Source: Temnothorax longispinosus (Eukaryota > Arthropoda > Insecta > Hymenoptera > Formicidae). From it: 64,000 bases of DNA. Both the position numbers and the translations under genes were made by a program. The stretch lies in contig NC_092358.1 of NCBI RefSeq assembly GCF_030848805.1, forward strand, positions 18,633,297 to 18,697,296, written 5' to 3'. The stretch's first letter is position 1; every line of letters begins with the position of its first letter. This document shows, in pieces, positions 24,530-34,964 of this stretch. The notes beneath the pieces were generated by a model, which worked only from the letters and a program-made list of their open reading frames with translations, was not told the origin of the DNA and searched no databases.

Positions 24530-25476
24530 CACAGTATAAGTAAGAACAGTAGACAAAAATAATGTCACGACACATTTTATTCATGTATATTTTATTCATT
24601 TTATTTATGTATTAATTTTTTTATGTATTTATTTATTTATTATGTTATTACATAATATTCAAATAGCATATTTTTATTACTGTATTTATATATGTATCGG
24701 CGCGTATTGTATTTGTATTTATTAAAAAAATTTTTTTAAATAAAATTATAATACCATGAGTAATAAAAGTGGTTATCGATATGTATTTAAAGATTGTGGG
24801 ATCAAAGAAAACTATTCTGATTTCCGAAAGATTCAGAAAGGTACGTATTTATTATAACAAATACATGAATACATAAATACGTTAAATACACATAAATACA
24901 TAAATACATTAACATATTAATACATAAATAAATATGCTATTTGTATATTATGTAATAAGATACATAATAAATAAATACATTTGAAAAAATTATTACATAA
25001 ATATATTAATACATTAATACATTAATATATTTAATGCATTCAAGTCTTAATATATTAATGTATTAATATATTTATGTATTAATTTTTTTTATTGTATTTA
25101 TTGAGTATCTATGTATCTTATTACATAATATACAAATAGCATATTCATTTATGTATTAATGTGTTAATGTATTTATGTATTCATGTATTTGTCATAATGA
25201 ATACGTATCTTATTTCTGAATCTTTCGGAAATCGGAATAAAGTTTCCTTTGATCCCACAATCTTTAAATACACATAGATAACCTCTTTTATTATTTATTA
25301 TAATTTTTATTTAAAATTTTTTTTAAATAAATACAAATACAATACAACTGACGCGCCGATGTATCTAACCAAATGAACTGTCAGATGACAGCCGCCATGT
25401 TATTGATTGCGCGAATTGCCATATTCATTTACCAATTTCTTAGAGGAGTAAACCTACTGTTCTTACTTATACTGTG
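24530..25476. mobile_element. Palindromic non-autonomous element with 23-bp TIRs
   Basis: CACAGTATAAGTAAGAACAG plus three bases at 24530-24552 is perfectly mirrored at 25454-25476. Internally, 24690-24980 and about 25080-25370 form long AT-rich inverted arms with a shared GATTGTGGGATCAAAG core and shared cores around GCGCG. Only ATGTAT/ATACAT-type simple sequence fills the centre. No transposase. Probably a foldback MITE of a cut-and-paste family. Confidence 0.75.
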
Positions 25477-25690
25477 GTATAGTGTTCTGTCCAATTTTGC
25501 CTTATTTGAGAAAGGTTTGTAAATAATAATCTTCGATTTATTGATAGTACCTTGTGGATAAATATTTCCTTTACTTGAGAATCGTGATACGTTTGAAAGT
25601 AAAGAATTTCTATCAAGGTGCTCCTTGTTTCGTGATTTACAATCTTTCTTAACCTGTATTTGTATTGTTTTTTTATAATATTACCTTTAA

Positions 25691-25962
25691 CCCGGGACGG
25701 GCGCCTGATTTTTTTTGCATAAATGGTCACCTGGGGTGATTTTTACACCCCAATTAAAAATTGTTGTTAATTATGTATTGAATATTTTTTATGGTTCTGT
25801 AATTTATTTGTATTTGAGGACAAATGTACATAGATTTACTCAACATTTTTTGTAAAAAGTAAGGAAAAATAAAAAAAATGTTTAAAAAAACGAAATAACA
25901 CATTGCTGTGACTTAATTTTTTTGATACTGCAGTGTATTTTACTCCAGCGTCCGTTCCTAGG
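25691..25962. mobile_element. piggyBac-like MITE flanked by TTAA
   Basis: The body begins CCCGGGACGGGCGCC and ends GCGTCCGTTCCTAGG, imperfect inverted ends. TTAA lies at each side (25687-25690 and 25963-25966). CC-rich termini next to TTAA are characteristic of piggyBac elements. At 272 bp it is non-autonomous. Confidence 0.65.
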
Positions 25963-25970
25963 TTAAATAT

Positions 25971-26082
25971 GTGCGTTTTCCAACAAGTGACACAAGTTGA
26001 CACAAACATTGCTCTATCTTGCTTTTTTGGCAATGAGTAACAAAGACAAAACTACACTTGTGTCACTTGTAGGAAAACGCAC
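25971..26082. mobile_element. 112-bp MITE with about 25-bp TIRs
   Basis: GTGCGTTTTCCAACAAGTGA (continuing CACAAG) at 25971 is mirrored by CTTGTGTCACTTGTAGGAAA (continuing ACGCAC) ending at 26082, with one mismatch. The interior is unrelated AT-rich sequence. Confidence 0.7.
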
Positions 26083-26118
26083 TTTATGTTACTCACATTA
26101 AAGATTACTTATACACTG

Positions 26119-26500
26119 TGTAAAGGTACTCTAAGGTAGTATTCAGCGTTTGAATTTCCCGCGCTACAAACGTTACCACCGCGGCGCTCCGCGCATGCGC
26201 GCCTCGCCGCCGTAAGACACCAGCGCCTCTAACACACTACACTAGCGCCCTAACAGACAACCCCAGCGACGCCCTGCGTGGTGATTGGCTGACCCCCTCC
26301 AAGCGAGTAGGATATGACGTACTATCCGGTAGCGGCGGCTACCGACGTGGATTCGTGTTCCGGAGTTCGCCCGAGATAGTCGCGTGCGGTCGTCGCGGAT
26401 CTTTTGTACCCGAGTGCGCAATAAAGAGCCTTTCAGTATCGAGGAGTGTACCCCTTGTGTACCCCTTCACTTCGCCTTCATATTTCCTATCCTGACAATA
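26119..26500 (+). repeat. 5' LTR
   Basis: Starts TGTAAAGGTACTCTAAGG, matching the truncated 3' copy at 37361-37595. An AATAAA signal lies at 26420-26425. The 3' limit is uncertain: an end at TCCTGACA near 26496 is plausible, but the partner LTR is truncated before this point and no primer-binding site is convincing. Confidence 0.7.
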
Positions 26501-26693
26501 CCGGCCTTGCTATTGCCCGTTGGTTCCCTGCAATAATCTGTGGCCTAGCCGGCCATCCCTTACAGTTCAGAAGTGGGATATGAGATATAGATCTCCTCGA
26601 TCGTCGCGTTCTCGAGCATTCGGTTTTCACCCTTCGGTTCCGAGACGGTTCCGCGGGAATAAAACGCGCTACATCGTGCGCGGTAATCTACCT

Positions 26694-26960
26694 TTCGCCG
26701 TTGCTAAGAGCTGAGTGAGATTTCGCCGTTGCCACGTGCTGAATGGAATTCTCACCGTTGCCGGAAGCTGTGCGGAAGTTTCTCGAACGTTTCTCGCCGA
26801 TACACGCGTACGGAAAAACGTTCTCGAACATTCTCGCCGTTGCAGAGGGCTGTGTGAGAAATCGTTCTCGATTGTTCTCGCCGTTGCAAGAGCTGTGCGG
26901 GAAATCACGCGAACATTTCTCGCCGTTGCTAAGTGCTGAGCAGAAATTATTCGTGGACAT
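26694..26960 (+). repeat. Degenerate tandem repeats in the retrotransposon leader
   Basis: About seven copies of a motif around CTCGCCGTTGC...GCTGTG, at 26694, 26719, 26750, 26793, 26833, 26875 and 26917; the last three are spaced exactly 42 bp. They keep both strands open by chance. They lie between the LTR and gag, where packaging or translation elements usually sit. Confidence 0.65.
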
Positions 26961-27189
26961 TATATTGCGGTCTCCAAGTGCCGTGCGCATTTGAACATCC
27001 GAGACCATTCAATTTTCGAGCTTTTCGGTGCGTGAGAAGCACGCGCCATTTTCGCCGTTCCCGCATTTTCGCCTCGTATATCCGCCATCTTGGTGCACGA
27101 GCGCGTGACCGGTACGGACAAGTTCAAACAAGCTTCGACGCAGTGCGTTCGAGTTCGAGCAAGTTCGACTGTTCGATAGAAGACTCAAG

Positions 27190-28221
27190 ATGTACACACG
27201 CGAGCAGTTAGAGAAACTCACTCTACCGCAATTACAAGAAGAACTACGCGGTCAAGGATGGCAAAACATACCAGATAATCATGGTCGATGCATGGACATA
27301 CTCATCGATTTAGGTCTACGAAAAACTCGTTCAGTAGCCTTTAACGTACCTTTTGGCTCATCACTGAACAGAACATTTTCGTCACCGACATTGGTAGAAG
27401 GAACGCAACAAACTAGCTGTTCTTCAACACCAGCCGTTCACACATCGTCATCTCCGTTTTTGGGTTTTACACGAGAGGAACAAATGAACTCTCAGATGAA
27501 CCAACCAGCTTCAGAGGAAACACGACAAGCCTTGAGTTCCTCTACACAGAATAGACAGACGTTGTCGCCGCCGGTACTAAGGCGAGCGAACGAAACGGAT
27601 CCACCGATAACGTCCCAGCAGGGCCCCAGCCGAGATCCGGTTATCACACAGTTATGCGATTTAGTAGCAGCACAGATGAGAGCACAACAAGAACGAGACA
27701 GAATTCAGCAAGATATGATAAAGTCTCAACAAAAGATGTTCGAACGTGTAATGACCAGTACTAGTCACAATGCTATGAATGGAAGACAGAGACTAACTGA
27801 TTCTCCAGGAATTTTTAATAGTTCGCAGACATCAGAATTTTCGTCTGTAACAACGAACGCATCCAAATTTTTGGTCTCACAGATACCCCAGTTTGGAGGT
27901 ACTGAACAGGAAAACATAGAGCTCTGGATAGAGAAGATTGAAAGTATTGCAGACATCCATGGATTGCCACCTGCTGCAATGATGTCAGCAGCTACGTCAA
28001 AATTGAGTAAAACAGCTCGCAGATGGTTCGACCTGAGTTCAGGTACTATTATCAGGTCCTGGCCGGACTTTAAAGCAGCTATAATCCGTCGCTTTAAGAG
28101 AAGAATTGTCTTCGGAAGCGTCATGAAGAAGGTAAAAGAACGTAAATGGCTTTTCCCCAAAGAAAGTTTTCAAGATTACGCAATGGAAAAAATAGCCATG
28201 TATCATTCATTGCCTCATTGA
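27190..28221 (+). CDS. Gag of the Ty3/mdg4-type element, C-terminally frameshifted
   Basis: 343 codons from an ATG at 27190. The N-terminal third has a short helical start (MYTREQLEKLTLPQLQEEL), followed by a Ser/Thr/Gln-rich low-complexity linker. Residues from about 230 match the retrotransposon gag pattern: IPQFGGTEQENIELWIEKIE and later ARRWFDL...SWPDFKAAIIRRF. The frame ends at 28219-28221, where the sequence continues in another frame with the rest of gag and the zinc knuckle. Role: structural capsid protein of cytoplasmic retroelement particles. The break is a lesion or possibly a frameshift site; I favour a lesion because others follow. Confidence 0.8.
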   Translation: MYTREQLEKLTLPQLQEELRGQGWQNIPDNHGRCMDILIDLGLRKTRSVAFNVPFGSSLNRTFSSPTLVEGTQQTSCSSTPAVHTSSSPFLGFTREEQMNSQMNQPASEETRQALSSSTQNRQTLSPPVLRRANETDPPITSQQGPSRDPVITQLCDLVAAQMRAQQERDRIQQDMIKSQQKMFERVMTSTSHNAMNGRQRLTDSPGIFNSSQTSEFSSVTTNASKFLVSQIPQFGGTEQENIELWIEKIESIADIHGLPPAAMMSAATSKLSKTARRWFDLSSGTIIRSWPDFKAAIIRRFKRRIVFGSVMKKVKERKWLFPKESFQDYAMEKIAMYHSLPH

Positions 28222-28285
28222 TGGGATCAATAATACAGCCATCAAAGGTACAGCAGCGTCATTAGCCTCACTGGGAGTTGAAACA

Positions 28286-28855
28286 GTGGACGACTTCCTC
28301 GAAAAAATGCATCATATCACAACGACATGTGGTGTCACAGCCAAGAAATCACCGACTTTCAAATCCAAGTTTGAGAAACCCGATAAATCAAAATCGGACA
28401 AGTCTCAAAGTGGTGACTCGTCAACCAAGGATCTTCACGCGAAGACCAAAGAAAATCCCTCAGAAATCTTTTGCACATATTGTCGCAATAAAGGACACCT
28501 CAAGGAAGAGTGCCGTAAGCTGAAAAGGAAGGAACCAGTTCCGAAACCCCAGCAGCCAAGCCCTACAGTTGCTGCAATTGCTGACACACCGTCAACAGAA
28601 GCTGACTCTACAACATCCGATTGTATAGCGTTTGTAAAGGAAAATAAGAAAATTGTCACAAAAAATAATCGACTTAAGGTAACAAATATTAATGACAAGT
28701 TATGTGATTTAGTTGCATTGTTAGATACGAGTAGTCCGATCTCATTTATCACTTCGCCCGTGTTCAAAAATTTTTTTTCAAACGATTCAGTTTTAGATTC
28801 AGTCACTTCTTGCAAAGCGATAAACGATATACCTATCAATATTAAAGGTATATAG
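28286..28855 (+). CDS. Gag zinc knuckle and protease segment
   Basis: 189 codons in a different frame from the upstream gag. A CCHC zinc knuckle (CTYCRNKGHLKEEC, CX2CX4HX4C) about 60 residues in binds RNA. Downstream, LVALLDTSSPISFI occupies the place of the aspartic protease active site, where D-T/S-G is expected; the glycine is replaced by serine here. The frame then hits a stop at 28853-28855, and protease and RT resume about 65 bp on in the third frame. The protease is probably inactive in this copy. Confidence 0.75.
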   Translation: MDDFLEKMHHITTTCGVTAKKSPTFKSKFEKPDKSKSDKSQSGDSSTKDLHAKTKENPSEIFCTYCRNKGHLKEECRKLKRKEPVPKPQQPSPTVAAIADTPSTEADSTTSDCIAFVKENKKIVTKNNRLKVTNINDKLCDLVALLDTSSPISFITSPVFKNFFSNDSVLDSVTSCKAINDIPINIKGI

Positions 28856-28919
28856 CATAAATTCTACTATTGAACTCAAAGAATTACCAAATTTCGCAAG
28901 TTCCATTAAATTACACGTA

Positions 28920-29634
28920 TTGAAAGATAAACCGTTAAACGTAGATATCGTTATAGGTTGCGATTTTTTAGAAGAACATAAGATTATTGTAACAATCGAC
29001 CCTTCGTGCGAAGAAAACGAAGAAAGAGTTAAACTATTTTCCGAAATTGCATCCGTGCAAGTAGTAGAAGATAACATTAAAGAAAACAAACCGGTCTTAG
29101 AAGACGTTAAAATTGATTTTAGTGATTCTGTTAAAAAAGAATTATTAGATCTTATTCAAGAAGTTGAAAACACAGATGTCCCCTTAGTGGAAGACGATTA
29201 TTTTGTTCAGGTCAAATTGAAAGACGATTCTGTTTACGCCTTTGCGCCACGACGTTTAGCCTGGTCAGAGCGCGAACAAATCCGAAAAATTATAGAAAAT
29301 TTTCTTGAGAGAGGTATTATCCAAGAAAGCGAATCTCCCTATTGCGCTAGAATTGTCCCAGTTAAAAAGAAAGATGGTTTGATTTGTTTATGCATTGATT
29401 TAAGACCTTTAAACGAAAGAGTTCTTAGAGAACATTCTCCTTTTCCAGTGATTGAGGATCATTTATCTAGATTACACGGTAAAAAAGTTTTCACAGTGTT
29501 AGATTTAAAAAACAGTTTTTATCTAATATCAGTTCATCCAGATTCAACGAAATATTTTGCGTTTGCCACGCCAGATGGTCAATACGAATTTGTAAAATTA
29601 CCTTTTGGATATTGTGAAGCTCCGCCCAGAAAAA
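28920..29634 (+). pseudogene. Pol: end of protease and N-terminal half of reverse transcriptase, truncated by insertion
   Basis: Coding-like from about 28920. Visible RT blocks are IVPVKKKDG, CIDLRPLNE, VFTVLDLKNSFYLISVHPDS (the first catalytic Asp) and the PFG box in FVKLPFGYCEAPP. At 29635 the frame runs into the TIR of the inserted DNA element, so the catalytic YIDD box is absent here and found beyond the insertion near 35030. ILE/VIGCDFLEEH near the start is typical of the protease C-terminus. Confidence 0.85.
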
Positions 29635-29859
29635 AATGGAAGAGATCTGAACAGATTTGAGCAGATCTCATCAGATCCAATCCACTCAGATCTGGTTTGA
29701 TCAAAATATTGGCCCTATCTGATCAGATCCAATCAGACATGAGTAGATCTGATCCGATCCTAGAGGATAGAGTCAGATATGTAACAAGAATAATCTATTA
29801 TATCTGCTCAGATCCAATCAGACATGAGTAGATCTGATCCGATCCGGTATCTATCCGCT

Positions 29860-30605
29860 GCAGAAAATTGTTGTTTTCAAATGTTATTTTTTAAATGTGC
29901 CACTTTATTATAAAAGTGGACTCCACGATACAAAAGTTGTGCCGTTTCACGATTTACATAACTTGGCGCAACTTAGCACGACACTGTCGTGTCTGATACC
30001 GTTCTTATACCACTGTTCATCAAATTTTAAATACGAGAATCAGATTCCGTCGGATGCCATCTATCGGATACTTTGAGATGCAACATTATGATCTGATCAT
30101 ATATAATCTTATATGACTATATAAGTTTATATGTGATTATATTATTTTATCAATTTAAATTAATCAATGTAGCAACCGAAAAATTATCATCAATAATTGG
30201 TTATAAAATTATCGAAAAATTAAATAAAAAAATAAATAATGATTTTTACATAGTGTAAGAGTAAGTTATATGTTCTATTAGTGTAAATATTAAAATTTAT
30301 ACAATAAGTCAGTTGACTACGTCAGTGCTAAAGAGCAGAATAATAACATGCGCGTGTTACAACGTCGTCTGTAGCAGTCTGCAGTTAAGTGAGGTGTAGC
30401 CGTGTAGCGTTGTAGCGATTGATGCGATGAAGACATGGAGCCAAAAGAAAGATATAACGTGAGAATGCTGAGAGGGAAAATGAAAGGAAAATTCTCGAAA
30501 ATAAAGGTTGTCAATGCGCGAGAGAATAATTATGCCGCTACCATACAGCGCAGAGAAAAGACATGTGCAATGTGCAAGTGAGGTTAGAAAGAATAATTAA
30601 CATTG

Positions 30606-30669
<64 letters not shown>

Positions 30670-31200
30670 TATTTGTTTACTTAATTAATAAAATGAATAA
30701 AAGATATTTAAAAAACACATTTTACTTATTTACGTGTAATACAACATTTGAAACTTTGCGCGATTTTGACACTCGGAAGATCATTCGCCTAACCTGTCGT
30801 ACGTCATATTAAAACTACAATATCTTTTATAACTCATCGTCAACACCAAGTTTTCTTCTTATCATTAGAAAGATTATTATTTTAACTACAGTTCCTTAGT
30901 TTTTTGTTTACCTGGCTCGCAAACTTGCCAAGAAAATACATCACTTCCGGTAAAAATTTTAGTGTTTACCATATGCCCTGTGTTAAAAATGCGAATTTCA
31001 ATACTGATATTTTTAAAATTTTTATCGTCAACCTATGCTAAAGTTTTGGGCATCGGTTCGTTGTGGTTCACTTTACAACATAATTTAATTTCATAAAAAT
31101 CTGTCGTTTTATGATCGAGGTAAGAGCCTCCTTAATATAATGTCCAACATTGGATGTAAAAATTAATAATGGACGATTTGAGAACGAAATTTTTATAAAT
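29860..31200. other. Interior of the DNA element, no gene
   Basis: AT-rich filler. A GC-richer patch at 30310-30540 resembles a promoter or leader but opens no convincing frame. Nothing else supportable apart from the TA repeat. Confidence 0.5.
30608..30662. repeat. (TA)n microsatellite
   Basis: About 27 uninterrupted TA units, inside the DNA element. Confidence 0.95.
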
Positions 31201-31203
31201 TCT

Positions 31204-31521
31204 ATACTGGTGAGATCTGCTCAGATTCGGCAAGATCGGGATCTGATTGGATCAGCAACACAACTTTGTAAGCCAAGATTGGACTTATCTGGTAAGATCA
31301 AGATATGTCTGACTAGGTCTGCTCAGATCCGGCAAGATCGGAAGAGATCTGATTGGATCAGCAACACAACTTTGTAAGCCAAGTTTGGTCTTATCTGGTA
31401 AGATCAAGATATGTCTGGCTAGGTCTGCTCAGATCCGACAAGATCTGAGGCATAATGTCTGCTCGTACTTTAGGAGATCTGAAGCAATCAGATAATGTCC
31501 GATTAGATCGGAAACGATAGT
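31204..31521 (+). repeat. Tandem array, left copy (two units of about 118 bp plus tail)
   Basis: Starts ATACTGGTGAGATCTGCTCA and ends GATTAGATCGGAA. The same sequence with three units recurs at 34319-34738 on the other side of the LINE. The units are rich in AGATCTG words of the host DNA element. Confidence 0.85.
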
Positions 31522-31533
31522 GCGCAAGAGCGA

Positions 31534-32112
31534 GTGTTGGAATTTAGAATAGGGGACAGGGTGGACTCGGATCATTTGCCTCTGACCTTGTTACTAGAGG
31601 AAGAGGAGAATACGAGACAAACGGAGGGGTGTGCTGAAGAGGAAGAAGAGGAACGGAATATGTCAAAGAAGATCATAGTTTGGAACGAAGAGGCAAGGCA
31701 ATTATACAGAGAGAGGACGGAGGAATGGAATGAAACCGAGAACCAGGAAATGGAGTCGGTGGATAGGAAATGGGAGAAATTAAAAAACGGAATCCTTGGA
31801 GCCTTAGTGTATAAGGATATTAAGGTAAAGAAGAGAAGGAAAATAGGGCACAAAGATTGGTGGGATAGGAGTTGTACCAGAAAGAAGAGGGAGGTGAAAA
31901 GAAAGTACAGAAGGTGGAGATGTGGAAAGGGAAGTAAGGAAGACTATTTGGAAGAAAAGAAATGCCTGAAGGGGTGGTTAGAGAGCAAAAGGATGGAGAA
32001 AAGAATGAGGGAAGAAGAGGAATTAAGAAAACTGAAAGACGAAAAGAAAATTTGGAACTATATAAAGAATTTGGAACAGTCGAAGAAAGAAAAAAGAATG
32101 GAAAGAGAATAA
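31534..32112 (+). pseudogene. LINE ORF2 fragment: endonuclease C-terminus and linker
   Basis: The first residues include RVDSDHLPL, the terminal SDH(H/L)P motif of APE-type LINE endonucleases. The rest is a Lys/Glu/Arg-rich coiled-coil linker found before RT in these proteins (WWDRSCTRKKREVKRKY). The frame is lost at the 3' end before RT begins. Confidence 0.75.
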
Positions 32113-32272
32113 TATTCCGAAAGAGAACTGGAGAAGTTATTTCATGGAGCTGTTAGGTGGGACCGAGATGGTAGGGAGAGAAGAGGCGTTGGAGATGCGT
32201 GCCATGGAAACAGAAGAAAGAAATGAAGAGTAGGTTCAAGATACAGATAGAGAGCTGCAAGAAGAGGAAATA

Positions 32273-33205
32273 GTGAGGGCAGTCAAGAACATGAAGCTAG
32301 GCAAAGCTGCAGGTGTCGATGGAATCCCAATGGAAGCATGGCTGTATGGTGGCGCAGCGGTAAGAGGAGGTCTAATTGATCTGCTGAAGTTCATTTGGAA
32401 GGAAAGCAAAATTCCGACCGAATGGAGAACAAGCATAGTTGTCCCCCTTTATAAAAGAGGGGATAAAGAGCGAACAGAGAACTACAGAGGGATCTCGCTG
32501 CTGTGCACTGCATACAAGGTTTATGCCGAAATTCTAAAGAACAGATTGGAGGAAATAATGGAGAGGAAAGGGATGATACCTGACAGCCAAGCCGGCTTTA
32601 GGAAAGGGAGGTCCACGATGGATAATATATTTATCTTGAACCATATAGTGCAAAGGGAGAAGGAAAAAAATACGGCAACTGGGAAAGACAAGATTTTCGC
32701 AATGTTTGTGGATCTAAGGGCAGCATTTGACAACGTGGACAGAGAAATTTTATGGAAGATAATGGAAGAGAAAGGGATGGATCGCAGTTTAATAAACAGG
32801 ATAAAAGAAATTTACAAAGAGACGGAGGTGACAATAAGGACGAGGGATGGATTCACAAAGTGCTTCAAGACGAAGAGAGGTGTAAGGCAGGGCTGTGTGA
32901 TGAGTCCCGCCCTGTTCAATTTATACAACGCGGACATAGATAAAGTTTTAGAAAAGCGTGGTATAGGAGGAGTGGAGCTTGGAGGAGTGAGAGTATGGTC
33001 ATTAGCATACGCGGATGATATGGTTTTGGTAGCGAAAAATAGAGAGGCTTTACTAGATATGATGAGCATGTTAAAAAGATTCTTAAAAGATAGGAAGCTA
33101 GAATTAAATACAGAAAAAACCAAAGTGCTAGTATTTAATAGTAAAAGTAAAAAAGGCAGAATGACATGGAAATGGGACGAAAAAAATAATAGAGGAAGTA
33201 GATAG
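32273..33205 (+). pseudogene. LINE ORF2 fragment: reverse transcriptase core
   Basis: 310 codons with ordered RT motifs: KAAGVDGIPMEAW, IVVPLYKRGDKERTENYRGI, QAGFRKGRSTMDNIF, FVDLRAAFDNVDR (motif A Asp), GVRQGCVMSPALFNLYNADI (motif B) and LAYADDMVLVA (motif C, catalytic YADD). Non-LTR retrotransposons use it for target-primed reverse transcription. It ends by frameshift near 33200 and continues in the next frame. Confidence 0.9.
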
Positions 33206-33266
33206 GTTTAAATATCTGGGTTTCACGTTTAATAAGAAAGGTAATTATGTCGATCATATAAAAGAG

Positions 33267-34178
33267 ATGAAAAGAAAAGGAAGGATCGCTGCAAATAGGG
33301 TATGGGGCTTAGGAGAAAGATTATGTAAAGATGATTTTAGTAGGAGAGGGACGCTTTTTAAATACCTAGTGAAAAGTGTGATGGAATACGGAGCAGAGAT
33401 ATGGGGGTGGAGTGAAAAAAAGGAGTTGGAAAAAGTCATGTTAGATTATGTAAGATGGATATTTAGACTAGATTTTTGCACACGGAGGTATGTAATACTA
33501 AGGGAACTAGGATTAGAGAAACTTAAAATTTGTTGGGGTATAAGAGCCATGAGGTTCGAGAAAAGAAGCAGAGGGAAAAAAGATGGAAGTTTAGTAAAGG
33601 CATGTTGGGATGAAAAGGACACAAGGGATAAAAAGAAAAAAGATTTATATAATTTGAAACGGGAAAGGTTTTATAATAGCAATGGCTGGAGCTCTGAAGT
33701 AATAAAAGAATTAAATAATGAAGGTAAAAATACTGAAGGCTTAGTAAGAATAAGGGAACAGGATATTCAAGGACAAATAATAAACAGTAAAATAGTAGAG
33801 GCGAGGTATAATATAAGGTACAAAGATATAGAGGTGACAAACAAAACGCCGAGTTATTTATTAAAAGCGAACTTGGATAAAGTGAAAACAGGAGACGAGA
33901 TTAGAGCAATGGTAAAATTAAGGTGCGGTAATTTTGAGGATGCAAATAAATACTGGCTTGGCGAAGAAGATACGAAGTGTAGATTCTGTAAGTCAGGTAG
34001 GGACAATTTAGAGCATTATATAAGCGAGTGCAAGATCACAAGTATGTGGTTTGAGAATTTAGGTAGGAATAATAGAGAACGATTAGTGAACATATGCGAT
34101 GACAAATTTAGAATGGAAAAAGGAAAGGTGCTAAATAGATTATGGGAAAGGAAAGAGGAATGCTACAAAAAAAGATAA
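33267..34178 (+). pseudogene. LINE ORF2 fragment: thumb and C-terminal zinc-knuckle region
   Basis: 303 codons continuing from the RT in another frame: GYGAEIWGW-like thumb sequence (MEYGAEIWGW), then a long Lys-rich region, then CRFCKSGRDNLEHYISEC (C-X2-C...H-X4-C), the C-terminal nucleic-acid-binding motif of many LINE ORF2 proteins. It ends at a normal stop 140 bp before the element's 3' end. Confidence 0.8.
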
Positions 34179-34318
34179 CGATGTAAATAATGTAAATAAT
34201 AATGTATTGCGGCTTGTTTTGTAAAGAAGAATGTTGTTTGATGTGTGGATGGATGTGTGAGTTAAGTAGAATTGTAAACCAAGTCCTTTCTTGGCGCATA
34301 GCTGAAATAAAGACATAT

Positions 34319-34738
34319 ATACTGGTGAGATCTGCTCAGATCCGGCAAGATCGGGATCTGATTGGATCAGCAACACAACTTTGTAAGCCAAGATTGGACT
34401 TATCTGGTAAGATCAAGATATGTCTGACTAGGTCTGCTCAGATCCGGCAAGATCGGAAGAGATCTGATTGAATCAGCAACACAACTTTGTAAGCCAAGAT
34501 TGGTCTTATCTGGTGAGATCAAGATATGTCTAACTAGGTCTGCTCAGATCCAGCAAGATCGAAAGAGATCTGATTGGATCAGCAACACAACTTTGTAAGC
34601 CAAGTTTGGTCTTATCTGGTAAGATCAAGATATGTCTGGCTAGGTCTGCTCAGATCCGACAAGATCTGAGGCATAATGTCTGCTCGTACTTTAGGAGATC
34701 TGAAGCAATCAGATAATGTCCGATTAGATCGGAAGAGA
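34319..34738 (+). repeat. Tandem array, right copy (three units of about 118 bp plus tail)
   Basis: Same sequence as 31204-31521 with one extra unit. It then continues into unique DNA-element sequence (GAGATCCGATTGGATCTGCG) that the left copy lacks. Confidence 0.85.
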
Positions 34739-34964
34739 TCCGATTGGATCTGCGATTCAATATCGAACGGCAGCAATGGTCAGATCTGGTGAGATCGGAT
34801 TATAGTTCAGCATATCTGGCTGCATGTGATTAAATATGGCCATGCAGATCTGACGAGATAAAATTGTATCCAATCAGATCTGACTTTACTGGAATTTCAG
34901 ATCTCGTTGTATCTTATTTTATCAAATCGGACATGGTCAGATCTCCTTCATTTTTTTTCGGGCG

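Larger units (their letters stand above)
31522..34318 (+). mobile_element. 5'-truncated LINE (endonuclease end, RT, C-terminal zinc motif)
   Basis: Begins inside the endonuclease domain (DSDHLP at the start) and ends with an AATAAAG at 34306 shortly before the duplicated array, without a poly(A) tail. Coding is broken into three frames, with shifts near 32100-32270 and near 33200. It carries no RNase H domain. It sits in sense with the host LTR element. It is flanked by long direct copies of the tandem array rather than a short target duplication. Confidence 0.85.
29635..34962. mobile_element. DNA element with about 25-bp TIRs inserted in RT
   Basis: The left end CCCAGAAAAAAATGGAAGAG and the reverse complement of the right end (CCCGAAAAAAAATGAAGGAG) match, continuing into AGATCTGA. 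The dinucleotide CG borders both sides (29633-29634 and 34963-34964), a possible 2-bp target duplication. Many AGATCTGA/CAGATC words crowd both subterminal regions, as transposase-binding repeats do. I find no transposase. The interior holds AT-rich DNA, a (TA)n run, a LINE and tandem repeats. Superfamily unresolved. Confidence 0.75.
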
